NCBI GenBank assembly: GCA_028284605.1
Contig: JANQRL010000031.1
Location: 1 to 64,000 of the forward strand
Direction: 5' to 3'
Source: Paracoccaceae bacterium
Lineage (GTDB): Bacteria > Pseudomonadota > Alphaproteobacteria > Rhodobacterales > Rhodobacteraceae
Length of the DNA: 64,000 nt
Shown: positions 45,356 to 56,583 of the stretch, one piece after another
Numbering within the stretch: position 1 is the first letter of the stretch
How the letters are laid out: every line of letters starts with the position of its first letter
Translations under genes and position numbers: made by a program
The notes under the pieces: model-generated
The model's database searches: none
Seen by the model: the letters and a program-made list of their open reading frames with translations, nothing else
Told to the model about the DNA's origin: nothing

Positions 45356-46901
45356 AATGGGCCTTGGCTTCGTAGAGCGTGTCGACGCTGATCTCGGTCA
45401 CACCGCGTTCCGCCGCATAGGTTTCGGTGTTCCGCCGCGCCTTGCCGCGCACGAAGAACGGGATCTTCTTCAGTTCGCGCTCGGCATCGGCGAGCCAGGT
45501 GACGACGTCGCCGCCCGTGGCGCCCGGTTCGGCGGCAGCCGGTTCGGACGCGGCCTGCCCGGCCATGGCCTCTTCCAGGGGCTTCGGCGAATGCCCGCCA
45601 TGGTGGCTCGGCCCCGCCGCGTCGTGGAACTCGAAATCCTCGCGGAACATGGCGAGGAGATGTTCCTCGAGCCCCATGACCAGCGGATGGACAAGGGTGT
45701 CGAAGAGGACATTGGCCCCCTCGAAGCCCATCACCGGCGAGTAGCGCGCCGGGAAGTCCTGCACATGGACCGGGGCCGAGATCACCGCGCAGGGGATGCC
45801 CAGCCGCTTGCCGATATGGCGCTCCATCTGAGTGCCGAGGATCATCTCGGGGGCCAGCTCTTCGATGGTGCGCTCGACTTCGAGGTAATCGTCGGTGATC
45901 AACGCCTCGACGCCGTATTCCTTGGCCAGTTGTCGGATCGGGCGGGCGAATTCGCGGTTGTAACAGCCGAGGCCCGCGACCTCGAAGCCCATCTCATCGC
46001 ACGCGACCCGGGCCATGGTCATGACATGGGTGGCATCGCCGAAAAGGAAGACGCGCTTGCCGGTCAGATAGGTGGAATCGACACTGGCCGACCACCAGGG
46101 CAGGCGGAGCTGGCTTTCGTCGGGCTTGGCCGTGGTCCCGGCGAGGTCCTGCACCTCGGCGATGAAGTCCCGCGTCGCGCCCACGCCGAGCGGCACGACC
46201 TTGGTCCAGGGCTGCCCATGGGTCTTCTCCAGCCAGCGCGCCGCGCTTTCGCCGGTCTCGGGGTAGAGCAGGACGTTGAAATGCGCCGCTGGCATCCGGG
46301 CGATGTCCGCCGGCGTCGCGTCGAGCGGCGCGGCGACGTTCACCTCTACGCCCATATCGGCCAGGAGCCCGGTGATTTCGCGGATATCGTCGCGATGGCG
46401 GAAGCCCAGTGCGGTGCCGCCGAGGATGTTGCAGGTCACCCGCTCGGTGCGCGCCACCGGCTCGGCCGCGAGGGCCTTGACGATCTGATAGAAGGTCTCG
46501 TCGGCCCCGAAGTATTCCTTGCGCTGGTAGCTCGGCAGTTCGAGGGGGATGACGGGGATGTCGAAGCCCATCGTTTCCGACATGCCGCCGGGATCGTCCT
46601 GGATCAGCTCGGCGGTGCAGGAGGCGCCAACGATGATCGCCTGCGGGTCGAACCGGTCCACCGCATCCTGACAGGCGGTCTTGAAGAGGTTGGCGGTATC
46701 GGCGCCGAGGTCCCGGGCCTGGAAGGTCGTGTAGCTCACCGGTGGGCGGTGATCGCGCCGTTCGATCATGGTGAAGAGCAGGTCGGCATAGGTGTCGCCC
46801 TGGGGGGCGTGCAGCACATAGTGCAGGCCCTTCATCGCCGTGGCCACGCGCATCGCGCCAACATGCGGAGGTCCCTCATATGTCCAGACCGTCAATTTCA
46901 T
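45345..46901 (-). CDS. bchB: Light-independent protochlorophyllide reductase subunit B
   Basis: BchB is one half of the catalytic NB heterotetramer and carries the unusual Asp ligand of the [4Fe-4S] cluster near its N-terminus. The 518-residue protein begins [20 protein letters not shown] and contains [31 protein letters not shown] and a small C-terminal domain ([25 protein letters not shown]). It is the usual length. It lies 94 bases after bchN and overlaps bchH. Confidence 0.97.
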
Positions 46902-46995
46902 GGGAGCGTGCTCCCTTGGAGTTGATCGCGCGCGGGAAAGCGATTGGCGGCGCCGATTGCGGCCGCGCCCGGTGCCGGTTGTGCGAAGCGACGGA

Positions 46996-48776
<1,781 letters not shown>

Positions 48777-48801
48777 GTTGGGGTTCCCTGACAGGCTTGT
48801 G

Positions 48802-48819
48802 TGTCAACACTAGGTGTCG
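48802..48819. promoter_or_regulatory. Degenerate PpsR-like half site at the bchF -10
   Basis: TGTCAACACTAGGTGTCG has the left half TGT and correct N12 but TCG in place of ACA. It covers the bchF -10 and begins 28 bases from the perfect site, so it may be a weak co-operative partner site. Confidence 0.35.
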
Positions 48820-48835
48820 GGAACAAAGGTGTCAA
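48807..48835 (-). promoter_or_regulatory. Predicted sigma-70 promoter of the bchF superoperon
   Basis: On the minus strand TTGACA (48830-48835) and TAGTGT (48807-48812) are exactly 17 bases apart, about 30 bases before the bchF ATG. The -35 lies within the perfect PpsR site at 48830-48847. Confidence 0.8.
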
Positions 48836-48847
48836 CTTTTCATTACA
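48830..48847. promoter_or_regulatory. PpsR/CrtJ site at the bchF -35
   Basis: TGTCAACTTTTCATTACA is a perfect TGT-N12-ACA palindrome that includes the bchF -35 hexamer, so binding should block polymerase. Confidence 0.92.
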
Positions 48848-48954
48848 CTTTGAGCGGTGGTTTCTTCGGGTTGTGAAAGGGTCGCAAAATTCGCGTCACT
48901 ATCCTTGTTTATATGAAAAATATGGGCAGAAATCGGACAGGCAGACCTTGCGCC

Positions 48955-48972
48955 TGTCAATCTACTCTGACA
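48955..48972. promoter_or_regulatory. Distal PpsR/CrtJ site between bchF and ppsR
   Basis: TGTCAATCTACTCTGACA is a perfect TGT-N12-ACA palindrome whose centre is 125 bases from the bchF site. It could support looping on bchF or let PpsR control its own gene. Confidence 0.9.
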
Positions 48973-49406
48973 TGTGATAGGCAGGATTGCGAATGGCCGT
49001 GTCAATGCGACATGTGAGTCGTTTGGCGTCTCCGCCCTAAAGGCGAGGAGAGTGTTGTGAGATCTGTAAGCGTCAGATCGGGCCAAGAGGCCAAGAGGCT
49101 TGAGGGCTTCTTTCGAAGAGACGCCTTGAGTTCTTGTATACTATATCCATCTCAGGGACTTGAGGGCCCGGACCGCTTTGGTCTAGGTCAACGGACAGCG
49201 ATCCTTCGATCCCGTCCACCTATCGAGACCGCCGGTCGGAGCACCCGAGGCGAGCCGTCGCGGCCCGCCCAGGGCCCGACCAAAGACCAACACGAGCCCG
49301 GTGAGGCAAACGCGTTTTGCGGACAGATGATTCTCAACCCGAACGGCGCGCGGCCCGCGCCCGAGATCTGAGCGATGCTGCGGACCTCGATATCGCGTGG
49401 CCCTGG

Positions 49407-50825
49407 ATGACCAGTCGGGGTGCAAAGTACTGGAACTCCGGCGCGATGCCGCTGATCGCGCCGGAGGTGCTCGGCGATATCATTTCCCAAGTCGCCGATG
49501 TCTCTCTGGTGATCGCCGAGGACGGCACCATCTTGTCGGTGCTCGTCAATCCGCTGAACGACGATTACCGCCGGCTCGAGAGCTTCGAGGGCCGCGATAT
49601 CCGCGCCACCCTTGCCCCGGAGAGCGCGAGCAAGCTCGAAAAGCGGCTAGAGGCGTTCCTGAAGACCGGTAAACCTGTACGCGCGGTGGAACTGAACCAC
49701 GCCGACAGCGTCGGGCGCTGGGAGTTTCCGGTGCGCTACTCCCTGCACAGGATCGGCGCGGATGGCGCGATCCTGCTGCTCGGCCGCGATCTGCGCGCCG
49801 TCGCCGAGATGCAGCAGCAACTGGTGAAGGCGCAGATCGCGCTCGAACGGGACTACGAGGTGCAGCGCGAGTTCGACACCCGGTTCCGGGTGCTGATGGA
49901 ATCGATCGGGGAGCCCATCGTCTTCCTGTCCGGCGACAGCGGCCGGATCGGCGATCTGAACAGCGCGGCGGCAGGGCTTGTGGGCCGGCTGCGAGACGAT
50001 CTGATCGGCGTCGGGTTCGGCAAGGAGGTCGAGGGCCGCCGCAAGGGCGAAGTGCTGGAGGCTCTGGTCTCGCAAGCGATGGCGGAGCGGCCGGCGCCGG
50101 TGCCCGCCCGGCTGGTGCGCGCCGGTATCGATGTGCGCCTGCATCCAACGATTTTCCGCGCCGGGGGCGAGCGGCTCCTGCTGTGCCGGATCGAGGCGGG
50201 CGAGGGCGCCGGCCTGACCGACGATCTGGGCGGGCGGCTGACGGCACTCTTCGAACAGGGCCCCGATGCGATCCTCTTCACCGACGAGAACGGCGCGATC
50301 CTCTCGGCCAATGACGGCTTCCTCGACCTGATCGACGCGGCCAACGATGTGAAGGTCAAGGGCCGCGGTCTGGCGGAGTTCCTGAGCCGCGGTAGTGTCG
50401 ATCTCAGGGTGCTCCTGGAGAATGCGGCGCGGTCCGGTCGGCTGCGGATGTATCCGACGAAGCTCTCCGGCGATTTCGGCACGCCGCGGTCGGTGGAGAT
50501 CGCGGTGACGCGGCTTCAGGGCGGCGCGCAGCAGGTCTTTGCCTTCATCATCCGGGACGCCAGCCGCGCCGATACGGTGCGGCCGGTGGGCGCGCCGGTC
50601 ACCGATGACAGCGTGCGGTCGGTGATGGAGCTTGTGGGGTCCGCCACGCTGAAGGAGATCGTCGCCGAGACCACCAATGTGGTGGAGCGGATGTGTATCG
50701 AGACGGCGATCGAGCTGACGATGAACAACCGCGTCGCCGCCGCCGAGATGCTTGGCCTCTCGCGGCAGTCGCTCTACGTGAAGCTGCGCAAATACGGGCT
50801 CCTGGCCCGGGACGACACAGAGTAA
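49407..50825 (+). CDS. ppsR: PpsR/CrtJ, redox-responsive transcriptional repressor of photosynthesis genes
   Basis: PpsR represses bch, crt and antenna operons under oxygen. The 472-residue protein has PAS domains (N-terminal VSLVIAEDGTILSVLVNP; central FRVLMESIGEPIVFLSGD; third DAILFTDENGAILSANDGFLDL) and a C-terminal Fis-type helix-turn-helix NNRVAAAEMLGLSRQSLYVKLRKYG. Both cysteines implicated in redox control are present: Cys260 in LLLCRIE and Cys430 in RMCIETAI within the HTH region. ATG 49407 is preferred; a TTG start at 49317 lacks support. It is divergent from bchF and convergent with ahcY. Confidence 0.95.
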   Translation: MTSRGAKYWNSGAMPLIAPEVLGDIISQVADVSLVIAEDGTILSVLVNPLNDDYRRLESFEGRDIRATLAPESASKLEKRLEAFLKTGKPVRAVELNHADSVGRWEFPVRYSLHRIGADGAILLLGRDLRAVAEMQQQLVKAQIALERDYEVQREFDTRFRVLMESIGEPIVFLSGDSGRIGDLNSAAAGLVGRLRDDLIGVGFGKEVEGRRKGEVLEALVSQAMAERPAPVPARLVRAGIDVRLHPTIFRAGGERLLLCRIEAGEGAGLTDDLGGRLTALFEQGPDAILFTDENGAILSANDGFLDLIDAANDVKVKGRGLAEFLSRGSVDLRVLLENAARSGRLRMYPTKLSGDFGTPRSVEIAVTRLQGGAQQVFAFIIRDASRADTVRPVGAPVTDDSVRSVMELVGSATLKEIVAETTNVVERMCIETAIELTMNNRVAAAEMLGLSRQSLYVKLRKYGLLARDDTE

Positions 50826-50845
50826 CGCCCCCGCCCTGGCGCAAG

Positions 50846-52237
50846 TCAGTACCTGTAGTGCTCCGGCTTGAACGGACCTTCGGGACTGACCCCGATATAG
50901 GCGGCCTGATCCGCGTCGAGCGGCGTGAGTTTCACGCCGATCCGGTCGAGATGCAGCCGGGCGACCTTCTCATCGAGCTGTTTGGGCAGGACATAGACCT
51001 TGTTGTCGTAATCGTCGCCTTTGGTCCAAAGCTCGATCTGCGCCAGCACCTGGTTGGTGAAGCTCGCCGACATGACGAAGGACGGGTGGCCGGTGGCGTT
51101 GCCGAGGTTCAGCAGACGCCCTTCGGAGAGCAGGATGATGCGATTGCCCGAGGGCATCTCGATCATGTCGACCTGTTCCTTGATGTTGGTCCATTTGTGG
51201 TTCTTCAGGCTGGCGACCTGAATCTCGTTGTCGAAATGGCCGATATTGCCGACGATCGCCATGTCCTTCATCCCGCGCATATGCTCGATGCGAATGACGT
51301 CCCTGTTGCCGGTAGTGGTGATGAAGATGTCGGCGTCGAGGTTCTCTTCCAGCAGCACGACCTCGAACCCGTCCATCGCCGCCTGTAGCGCGCAGATCGG
51401 GTCGACTTCGGTGACCTTCACCCGGGCGCCGGCGCCGCGCAGGGACGCGGCGGAGCCCTTGCCGACATCGCCATAGCCGCAGACCACCGCGACCTTGCCG
51501 GCCATCATCGTGTCGGTGGCGCGGCGGATACCGTCCACCAGCGACTCGCGGCAGCCGTACTTGTTGTCGAATTTCGATTTGGTCACGCTGTCGTTCACGT
51601 TGATCGCCGGGAACGGCAGGTGGCCCTTCTCCATCATCTGATAGAGGCGATGGACGCCGGTCGTGGTCTCTTCGGTCACGCCCTGGATCATGTGGCGCTG
51701 CTTCACGAACCAGCCGGGGCTTTCGGCGATGCGCTTCTTGATCTGGGCAAAGAGCGCCTCTTCCTCCTCGGAGGTGGGCACGGCGATCAGGTCGTCCTCG
51801 CCCTCTTCGACCCGGGCGCCCATGAGGATGTAAAGCGTCGCGTCGCCGCCATCGTCGAGGATCATGTTCGCGCCGCCGTCCTCGAAGTGGAAGATGCGGT
51901 CGGCGTAATCCCAGTACTCCTCCAGCGTCTCGCCCTTGATGGCAAAGACCGGGGTGCCGCTCTCGGCGACGGCGGCGGCAGCGTGGTCCTGGGTGGAGAA
52001 GATGTTGCAGGAGGCCCAGCGCACATCGGCGCCCAGCGCCACCAGGGTCTCGATCAGGACGGCGGTCTGGATCGTCATGTGGAGCGACCCGGCGATCCGC
52101 GCGCCCGAGAGCGGCTTCGTCTCGCCATACTCCGCCCGAAGCGCCATGAGCCCCGGCATCTCGGTCTCGGCGATGTCGAGCTCCTTGCGGCCATAGGCGG
52201 CGAGCGCGATGTCCTTGACGATATAGTCCTTTGCCAT
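50846..52237 (-). CDS. ahcY: S-adenosyl-L-homocysteine hydrolase
   Basis: AhcY splits SAH into adenosine and homocysteine, relieving product inhibition of SAM methyltransferases, here BchM and CrtF among others. The 463-residue protein begins [20 protein letters not shown], has [35 protein letters not shown] and the NAD motif [18 protein letters not shown], and ends KPEHYRY. The canonical Met is 52237; the SD is poor (GGAG touches the ATG, AGGA lies nine bases off). In R. capsulatus ahcY is linked to the reg/hvr genes, which here lie about 4.5 kb away. Confidence 0.96.
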   Translation of the reverse strand: MAKDYIVKDIALAAYGRKELDIAETEMPGLMALRAEYGETKPLSGARIAGSLHMTIQTAVLIETLVALGADVRWASCNIFSTQDHAAAAVAESGTPVFAIKGETLEEYWDYADRIFHFEDGGANMILDDGGDATLYILMGARVEEGEDDLIAVPTSEEEEALFAQIKKRIAESPGWFVKQRHMIQGVTEETTTGVHRLYQMMEKGHLPFPAINVNDSVTKSKFDNKYGCRESLVDGIRRATDTMMAGKVAVVCGYGDVGKGSAASLRGAGARVKVTEVDPICALQAAMDGFEVVLLEENLDADIFITTTGNRDVIRIEHMRGMKDMAIVGNIGHFDNEIQVASLKNHKWTNIKEQVDMIEMPSGNRIILLSEGRLLNLGNATGHPSFVMSASFTNQVLAQIELWTKGDDYDNKVYVLPKQLDEKVARLHLDRIGVKLTPLDADQAAYIGVSPEGPFKPEHYRY

Positions 52238-52413
52238 CTCCGGGGGTCCTGTCTCTATCGGCGGTCGGCGAGGCTCTAGCACCTCGCCGGGGATGCGACA
52301 ACGCGTGACTTTGTCGGCGCTGGAATGGCCGCTAGCGTCGGTTGATCGCGGGCTTCGGCTCCGTGTTCAAGCATACCGGAACACAAACAAAAACCGCCTT
52401 CAGGAGAACCCGC

Positions 52414-53442
52414 ATGGCCTTGCCCAAGACGATGAAAGCCGCCGTAGTCCCCAGCCTCGGCGCGCCCCTCGAGATTCGCGAACTGCCCGTGCCGGAGGTG
52501 GGGCCGGGGCAGGTTCTGATGCGGACCCGGGCGAGCGGGGTCTGTCATACCGACCTCCATGCCGCCGAGGGCGACTGGCCGGTGAAGCCGACTGCGCCCT
52601 TCGTGCCCGGACATGAGGGCGTCGGCGAGGTCGCCGCGGTCGGTGCGGGCGTCACGCATCTGAAAGAGGGCGACCGGATCGGCGCGCCGTGGCTCCACAC
52701 CGCCTGCGGACGCTGCCCCCATTGCGTCGGCGGCTGGGAGACGCTCTGCGAGAGCCAGCAGATGACGGGCTATACGGTGAATGGCGGTTATGCAGAGTTC
52801 GTACAATGCGACGCGAACTATGTCGGGCAGCTCCCGGACGGGCTCGATTTCGGCCCCGCCGCGCCGGTGCTCTGTGCCGGGGTGACGGTCTACAAGGGCC
52901 TGAAGGAGCTCGAGGCGAAGCCCGGCGATTGGGTCGCGATCTCCGGCATCGGCGGGCTGGGTCATATGGCGGTGCAATATGCCAAGGCGATGGGCCTGCA
53001 TGTCGTCGGGATCGATGTGCATGAGGACAAGCTGAAACTGGCCCGCGACCTTGGCGCGGACTTGACCATCAACGCCGTCGACGGCGATCCGGTCGGCGAA
53101 TTGCAGAGCCAGATGGGCGGGGTCCATGGGGTGCTGGTCACCGCGGTCTCCAACAGCGCGTTCTCCCAGGCCGTCGGCATGCTCCGCCGCGGCGGGTTCA
53201 TGTCGCTCGTCGGCCTGCCGCCGGGGGATTTCCCGCTGCCGATCTTCGAGATTGTGCTGAAGCGGATCACAGTGCGTGGTTCCATCGTCGGCACCCGCAA
53301 CGACTTGCGCGAATCGCTGGAATTCGCCGGCGAAGGCAAGGTCGCGAGCCACTTCACCTGGGACAAGCTCGAGAACATCAACGCGATCTTCGACAAGATG
53401 AAGGCCGGTCAGATCGACGGCCGGATCGTGATGGAGATTTAG
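52414..53442 (+). CDS. Zinc-dependent alcohol dehydrogenase (AdhP type)
   Basis: The 342-residue medium-chain dehydrogenase has the catalytic zinc ligands in ASGVCHTDLHAAEGDW and PGHEGVGEV. The structural zinc cysteines lie in ACGRCPHCVGGWETLCESQ, and an NAD site in ISGIGGLGHMAVQYAKAMG. It probably oxidises primary alcohols such as ethanol or reduces acetaldehyde. The ATG at 52414 follows AGGAGA; earlier in-frame ATG 52342 is less likely. It looks monocistronic. Confidence 0.9.
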   Translation: MALPKTMKAAVVPSLGAPLEIRELPVPEVGPGQVLMRTRASGVCHTDLHAAEGDWPVKPTAPFVPGHEGVGEVAAVGAGVTHLKEGDRIGAPWLHTACGRCPHCVGGWETLCESQQMTGYTVNGGYAEFVQCDANYVGQLPDGLDFGPAAPVLCAGVTVYKGLKELEAKPGDWVAISGIGGLGHMAVQYAKAMGLHVVGIDVHEDKLKLARDLGADLTINAVDGDPVGELQSQMGGVHGVLVTAVSNSAFSQAVGMLRRGGFMSLVGLPPGDFPLPIFEIVLKRITVRGSIVGTRNDLRESLEFAGEGKVASHFTWDKLENINAIFDKMKAGQIDGRIVMEI

Positions 53443-53464
53443 GACAAGGAGAGCTGACGTTGAG

Positions 53465-54607
53465 TTAGTCCTGAAAGAGCGCGACATAAGGATCATAACG
53501 AAAGACGCGATTACGCCTGTTGCCCGTGATCTCGGTGATCAGTTCAAGCTCAAGCATACGCCCTGTGAGCGTATTTGCGGCCTGCACGGTCACGTCCAGA
53601 TATCCTGCGGCCTGTGCAACCGTGAAGTACGGACGCTGATACATGGATTCGAGCAACCGCAACCCATTGGCCGCGCCACCGCCCAGCGAGTTCAGAAGGC
53701 TCGCCCGATGATCCTCTCTCATCTGGACGATTCGGCGGGCGAGGTCTGTCGCCTCATTCGAGACTTCGGAGACACCTCGTAGGAAGAATTTCAGCCAATT
53801 CTCCCAGTTCCCGGTCAATCGAATGTCCTGAAGGCGATCGTAGTACTCCGCCCGGTGCCGCTTCAGATAGTGAGACAGGTAAAGAACAGGCCGGATGAGA
53901 ACTTCGCGCTCGCAGAGCAGGAAGGTGATCAGAAGACGTCCGATGCGGCCGTTTCCATCGAGGAACGGATGCAGCGTTTCGAAGTGAGCATGGATAAGGC
54001 CGAGCTTCACGAGAAGGGGAGTCGTATCGTCCTCGGCATGGATGAAGGCTTCGAGGGATCCGAGCAGACGCGGCAACTCGGCAGGTGGAGGCGGGACGAA
54101 GATGGCGTCCTTCAAAGTACAGCCTTGTGGACCGATCCAGTTCTGAGTTGTCCGGAACTGGCCGGGCAGGGCGGAGTGACCGCGAACACCCTGCATCAGC
54201 TCCGCATGGATCTCGCGAATAAGTCGAAGCGAAAGAGGTAGGCTTGTCAGCCGTTCAAGACCGTGATTGAGGGCCGTTACGTAGTTCAGCGTTTCGGCGG
54301 TATCGTCCGGACGCCTAGCGTCGAATAGGTTCGCCTCAACCTCCAGGACGTCGCCCAAAGATGCCTGAGTTCCTTCGATCTGCGACGACAGAACAGCCTC
54401 CTTCCGCACATACATGAAGACAAACAGGTCCGGGTGGGGAAGAGATTGAATGGAGCCGTCCAATCGACCAAGCGCTCTATCGGCCCGGGAGATCAGTGTT
54501 CGTAGCTCGTTATCGTAGACAATCTCTGGGCTAGGTGGCAGGTCTTGAGGCACAAATGCAGTGTATCCTTCGATCTGTCGCACAAACGATCCGGATGACC
54601 TCTGCAT
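53465..54607 (-). CDS. Fic family protein (putative AMPylase) with N-terminal inhibitory motif
   Basis: Fic enzymes transfer AMP or other nucleotide groups to protein hydroxyls. In the 380-residue protein the active site is HPFLDGNGRIGR (His213), a full consensus. An (S/T)xxxE(G/N)-like inhibitory helix, SSQIEG, lies at about residues 74-79 upstream of the Fic core, so it is probably autoinhibited. The C-terminal ~70 residues look like a winged helix (YFTVAQAAGYLDVTVQAAN) and may bind DNA. The gene is visibly more AT-rich than its neighbours, which suggests transfer. No antitoxin gene is adjacent. A TTG at 54685 would add 26 residues. Confidence 0.9.
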   Translation of the reverse strand: MQRSSGSFVRQIEGYTAFVPQDLPPSPEIVYDNELRTLISRADRALGRLDGSIQSLPHPDLFVFMYVRKEAVLSSQIEGTQASLGDVLEVEANLFDARRPDDTAETLNYVTALNHGLERLTSLPLSLRLIREIHAELMQGVRGHSALPGQFRTTQNWIGPQGCTLKDAIFVPPPPAELPRLLGSLEAFIHAEDDTTPLLVKLGLIHAHFETLHPFLDGNGRIGRLLITFLLCEREVLIRPVLYLSHYLKRHRAEYYDRLQDIRLTGNWENWLKFFLRGVSEVSNEATDLARRIVQMREDHRASLLNSLGGGAANGLRLLESMYQRPYFTVAQAAGYLDVTVQAANTLTGRMLELELITEITGNRRNRVFRYDPYVALFQD

Positions 54608-54752
54608 GTTCCTGCTTTTGCCGTTTCGTGCTGCAACTATGAGTGTGGACTGGAACAAGATGGCAGCGAGCTGATCTTTATTCAAGCACCACTTTAATAA
54701 CGGGCGGGAAGCTCATCGATATGAGTCACAGCTTGAACAGGGAAGTCCACAT

Positions 54753-55343
54753 ATGAAGAAGGCCCGCGCCTGGCAACGGATGCTCTCGGGGCGGAGGCTC
54801 GATCTGCTCGATCCGACGCCGGTGGATATCGAGATCGAGGATATCGCCCACGGTCTCGCCTTCGTCGCGCGGTGGAACGGTCAGACGCGGGGGGATTTTG
54901 CCTACTCGGTGGCCGAGCACTCACTGCTGGTCGAGGAGATCTTCGGGCGGCTAGACCCCACGGCGCCGGTGAAGTGGCGGCTGGCAGCGCTGCTCCACGA
55001 TGCGCCGGAGTATGTCATCGGCGACATGATCTCGCCGGTGAAATCGGCGGTGGGGCCGGATTACGGCGCCCTCGACGACCGGCTCCAGGCGGCGATCCAC
55101 CTCCGGTTCGGGCTGCCGGCGGAGGTGCCGAAGACTGTGAAGGCCAGGATCAAGAAGGCGGACCGGATAAGCGCCTGGCTGGAAGCGACCCAGATCGCCG
55201 GGTTCACCGCCGCCGAGGCCGACCGGTTCTTCGGCAAACCCGACCCCGCCCTGGCGCAATCCTGCGAAATCCGTCTACGGCCGCCCGTCGAGGTGCGCGC
55301 CGCCTATACCGCGCGCCACGGCGCGCTTATGGCAGCGATGTGA
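54753..55343 (+). CDS. HD-domain phosphohydrolase, YfbR-like
   Basis: The 196-residue protein has an HD core: FAYSVAEHSLLVEEIF supplies the first His, AALLHDAPEYVIGDMISPVK the His-Asp pair, and KKADRISAWLEA a late Asp. This arrangement matches the 5'-deoxynucleotidase YfbR group, so dephosphorylation of deoxynucleoside monophosphates is plausible. Its stop overlaps the next gene start as GTGA, implying an operon with the acetyltransferase. Confidence 0.82.
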   Translation: MKKARAWQRMLSGRRLDLLDPTPVDIEIEDIAHGLAFVARWNGQTRGDFAYSVAEHSLLVEEIFGRLDPTAPVKWRLAALLHDAPEYVIGDMISPVKSAVGPDYGALDDRLQAAIHLRFGLPAEVPKTVKARIKKADRISAWLEATQIAGFTAAEADRFFGKPDPALAQSCEIRLRPPVEVRAAYTARHGALMAAM

Positions 55344-55858
55344 TCGTCCGACCGCCGCTCGATCTCGACAGCGGCGCCATCGCCCGGCTCATCACCGCCA
55401 TCGTGGAGACGGGCGGCACGACGGCCCTCACCCGCCCGGTCACGGCGGAGGATATCGCCGAATGGCGCGCCTTTGCCCCGGATCGCTCCGCCTGGCGTGT
55501 GGCGCTCGACGACACCGAGGCGGTGCAGGGCGTCGAATGGATCGAACCGCGCAGCGACCTGCCGCCGGAAGCCTGCGATATCGCCACATTCGTCGCCACT
55601 GGCCGGCAGGGGCTGGGGATCGGATCGGCGCTCTTCTCGGCGCTTTCCGATGCCGCGCACCGGCTCGGCTACCGCTGGATCAATGCTGCGATCCGCGCGG
55701 ATAACGAGGGCGGGCTGATCTTCTACCAGAGCCGGGGGTTTCGCCCTTACGGCCAGATCGAGGACGTCACGCTGCAAGACGGGATGCATGTCGACAAGGT
55801 CCTGATGCGGTACGATCTCGACAGGCCGCGCGGCGGGAGTCGACCCCGGATTCGTTAG
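55340..55858 (+). CDS. GNAT family N-acetyltransferase
   Basis: The 172-residue protein has a GNAT fold. FVATGRQGLGIGSALFSALSDAAHRLGYRWINAAIRADNEGGLIFYQSRGF holds the acetyl-CoA pyrophosphate-binding loop (Q-x-x-G-I/L-G) and the N-x-x-G...FY...GF terminal strand pattern. The substrate is unknown. Translation most likely starts at the GTG at 55340 coupled to the HD gene stop; longer frames run antisense of nothing useful inside the HD gene and are rejected. Confidence 0.82.
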   Translation: MIVRPPLDLDSGAIARLITAIVETGGTTALTRPVTAEDIAEWRAFAPDRSAWRVALDDTEAVQGVEWIEPRSDLPPEACDIATFVATGRQGLGIGSALFSALSDAAHRLGYRWINAAIRADNEGGLIFYQSRGFRPYGQIEDVTLQDGMHVDKVLMRYDLDRPRGGSRPRIR

Positions 55859-55891
55859 AACCTGACAGCATCGATCACAGGAGGACAGGCC

Positions 55892-56515
55892 ATGCGCCTG
55901 GCATTGCTCGCAGCATTCCTTGCGGCTCCGGCAGGGGCAGAGACGATTTCAGCCGATATCTGGGCCGACAACTAGTTCGCGCTGAGCGTCAACGGCCATC
56001 AGGCGATGGAGGACAGCGTGCCGATCACCACGGAGCGCAGCTTCAACGCCGAGAGCTTCAGCTTCACCGCCGAGCGGCCCTTCGTGCTCGCGCTGACGGC
56101 GAAGGACTTCAAGGAGAACGATACCGGCCTCGAATATATCGGCTCGGAGCGGCAGCAGATGGGGGATGGCGGGGTCATCGCTCAGTTCCGGACCGAAAGC
56201 GGGATGGTTGTGACCGATGGGGAATGGCGCTGCCTGGTGGTTCACGAGGCGCCGCTCGACGCCTCTTGCGCGGGCGAGCGCAATCCGGTGGCCGGAGAGG
56301 GCGCCTGCGGGTTCCGCGAGACGGAGATACCGGCGGGCTGGGACGCGCCCGGTTTCGACGACAGCGGCTGGCCGGCGGCTATCGAATGGTCGGAACGGGA
56401 GGTGCGGCCCAAGGATGGCTATGACCGGATCGACTGGGACGGCGCCGCCCGGATCATCTGGACCGGCGATCTGGAACGGCACAACACCGTGCTCTGCCGG
56501 ATCGAGGTTCCCTGA
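55892..56515 (+). pseudogene. Secreted protein gene interrupted by an in-frame amber codon
   Basis: An ATG at 55892 with a strong AGGAGG opens a Sec signal peptide (MRLALLAAFLAAPAGAETIS) followed by ADIWADN. Then a TAG appears at 55973-55975, codon 28. The same frame stays open for 180 more codons (FALSVNGHQAMEDSVPITTE..., then AKDFKENDTGLEYIG and HNTVLCRIEVP). Relatives of this exported family, as I recall them, have Trp here (ADNWFA), so TGG to TAG is likely. No other lesion is visible. It is a recent pseudogene, a sequencing error or a readthrough case. Family function is unknown to me. Confidence 0.7.
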
Positions 56516-56526
56516 CCGAAAGAGAA

Positions 56527-56555
56527 CGCCCCGCATCCGGTGGGGATGCGGGGCG
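56527..56555. terminator. Bidirectional terminator hairpin
   Basis: CGCCCCGCATCC (56527-56538) and GGATGCGGGGCG (56544-56555) form a perfect 12-bp stem with a five-base loop. Read on the minus strand it is followed by TTCTCTTTC, so it should end the small gene at 56584-56736; it may also end the plus-strand unit. Confidence 0.78.
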
Positions 56556-56583
56556 CGCCCGGGTCCGAAGCGTCGGCCTTGGC

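Larger units (their letters stand above)
48777..49406. other. 630-bp bchF-ppsR divergent intergenic region
   Basis: Apart from the bchF promoter and PpsR sites in its left 200 bases, I see no convincing gene. It is more AT-rich near 48840-48940. A TATACT at 49137-49142 could be a ppsR -10 but has no good -35. A 104-codon GTG-started frame at 49057-49371 has a plausible SD but no recognisable domain. In many relatives the B12-binding regulator gene ppaA/aerR lies beside ppsR; none is present here. Confidence 0.6.

Noticed and set aside
48987-49016. A further PpsR site TGTCAATGCGACA near the distal site
   Set aside because: The spacer is seven bases, not twelve, so it does not fit the consensus.
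49057-49371. A 104-codon GTG frame between bchF and ppsR
   Set aside because: It has a plausible SD but no recognisable domain, no hydrophobic core and odd composition; kept only as a note in the intergenic entry.
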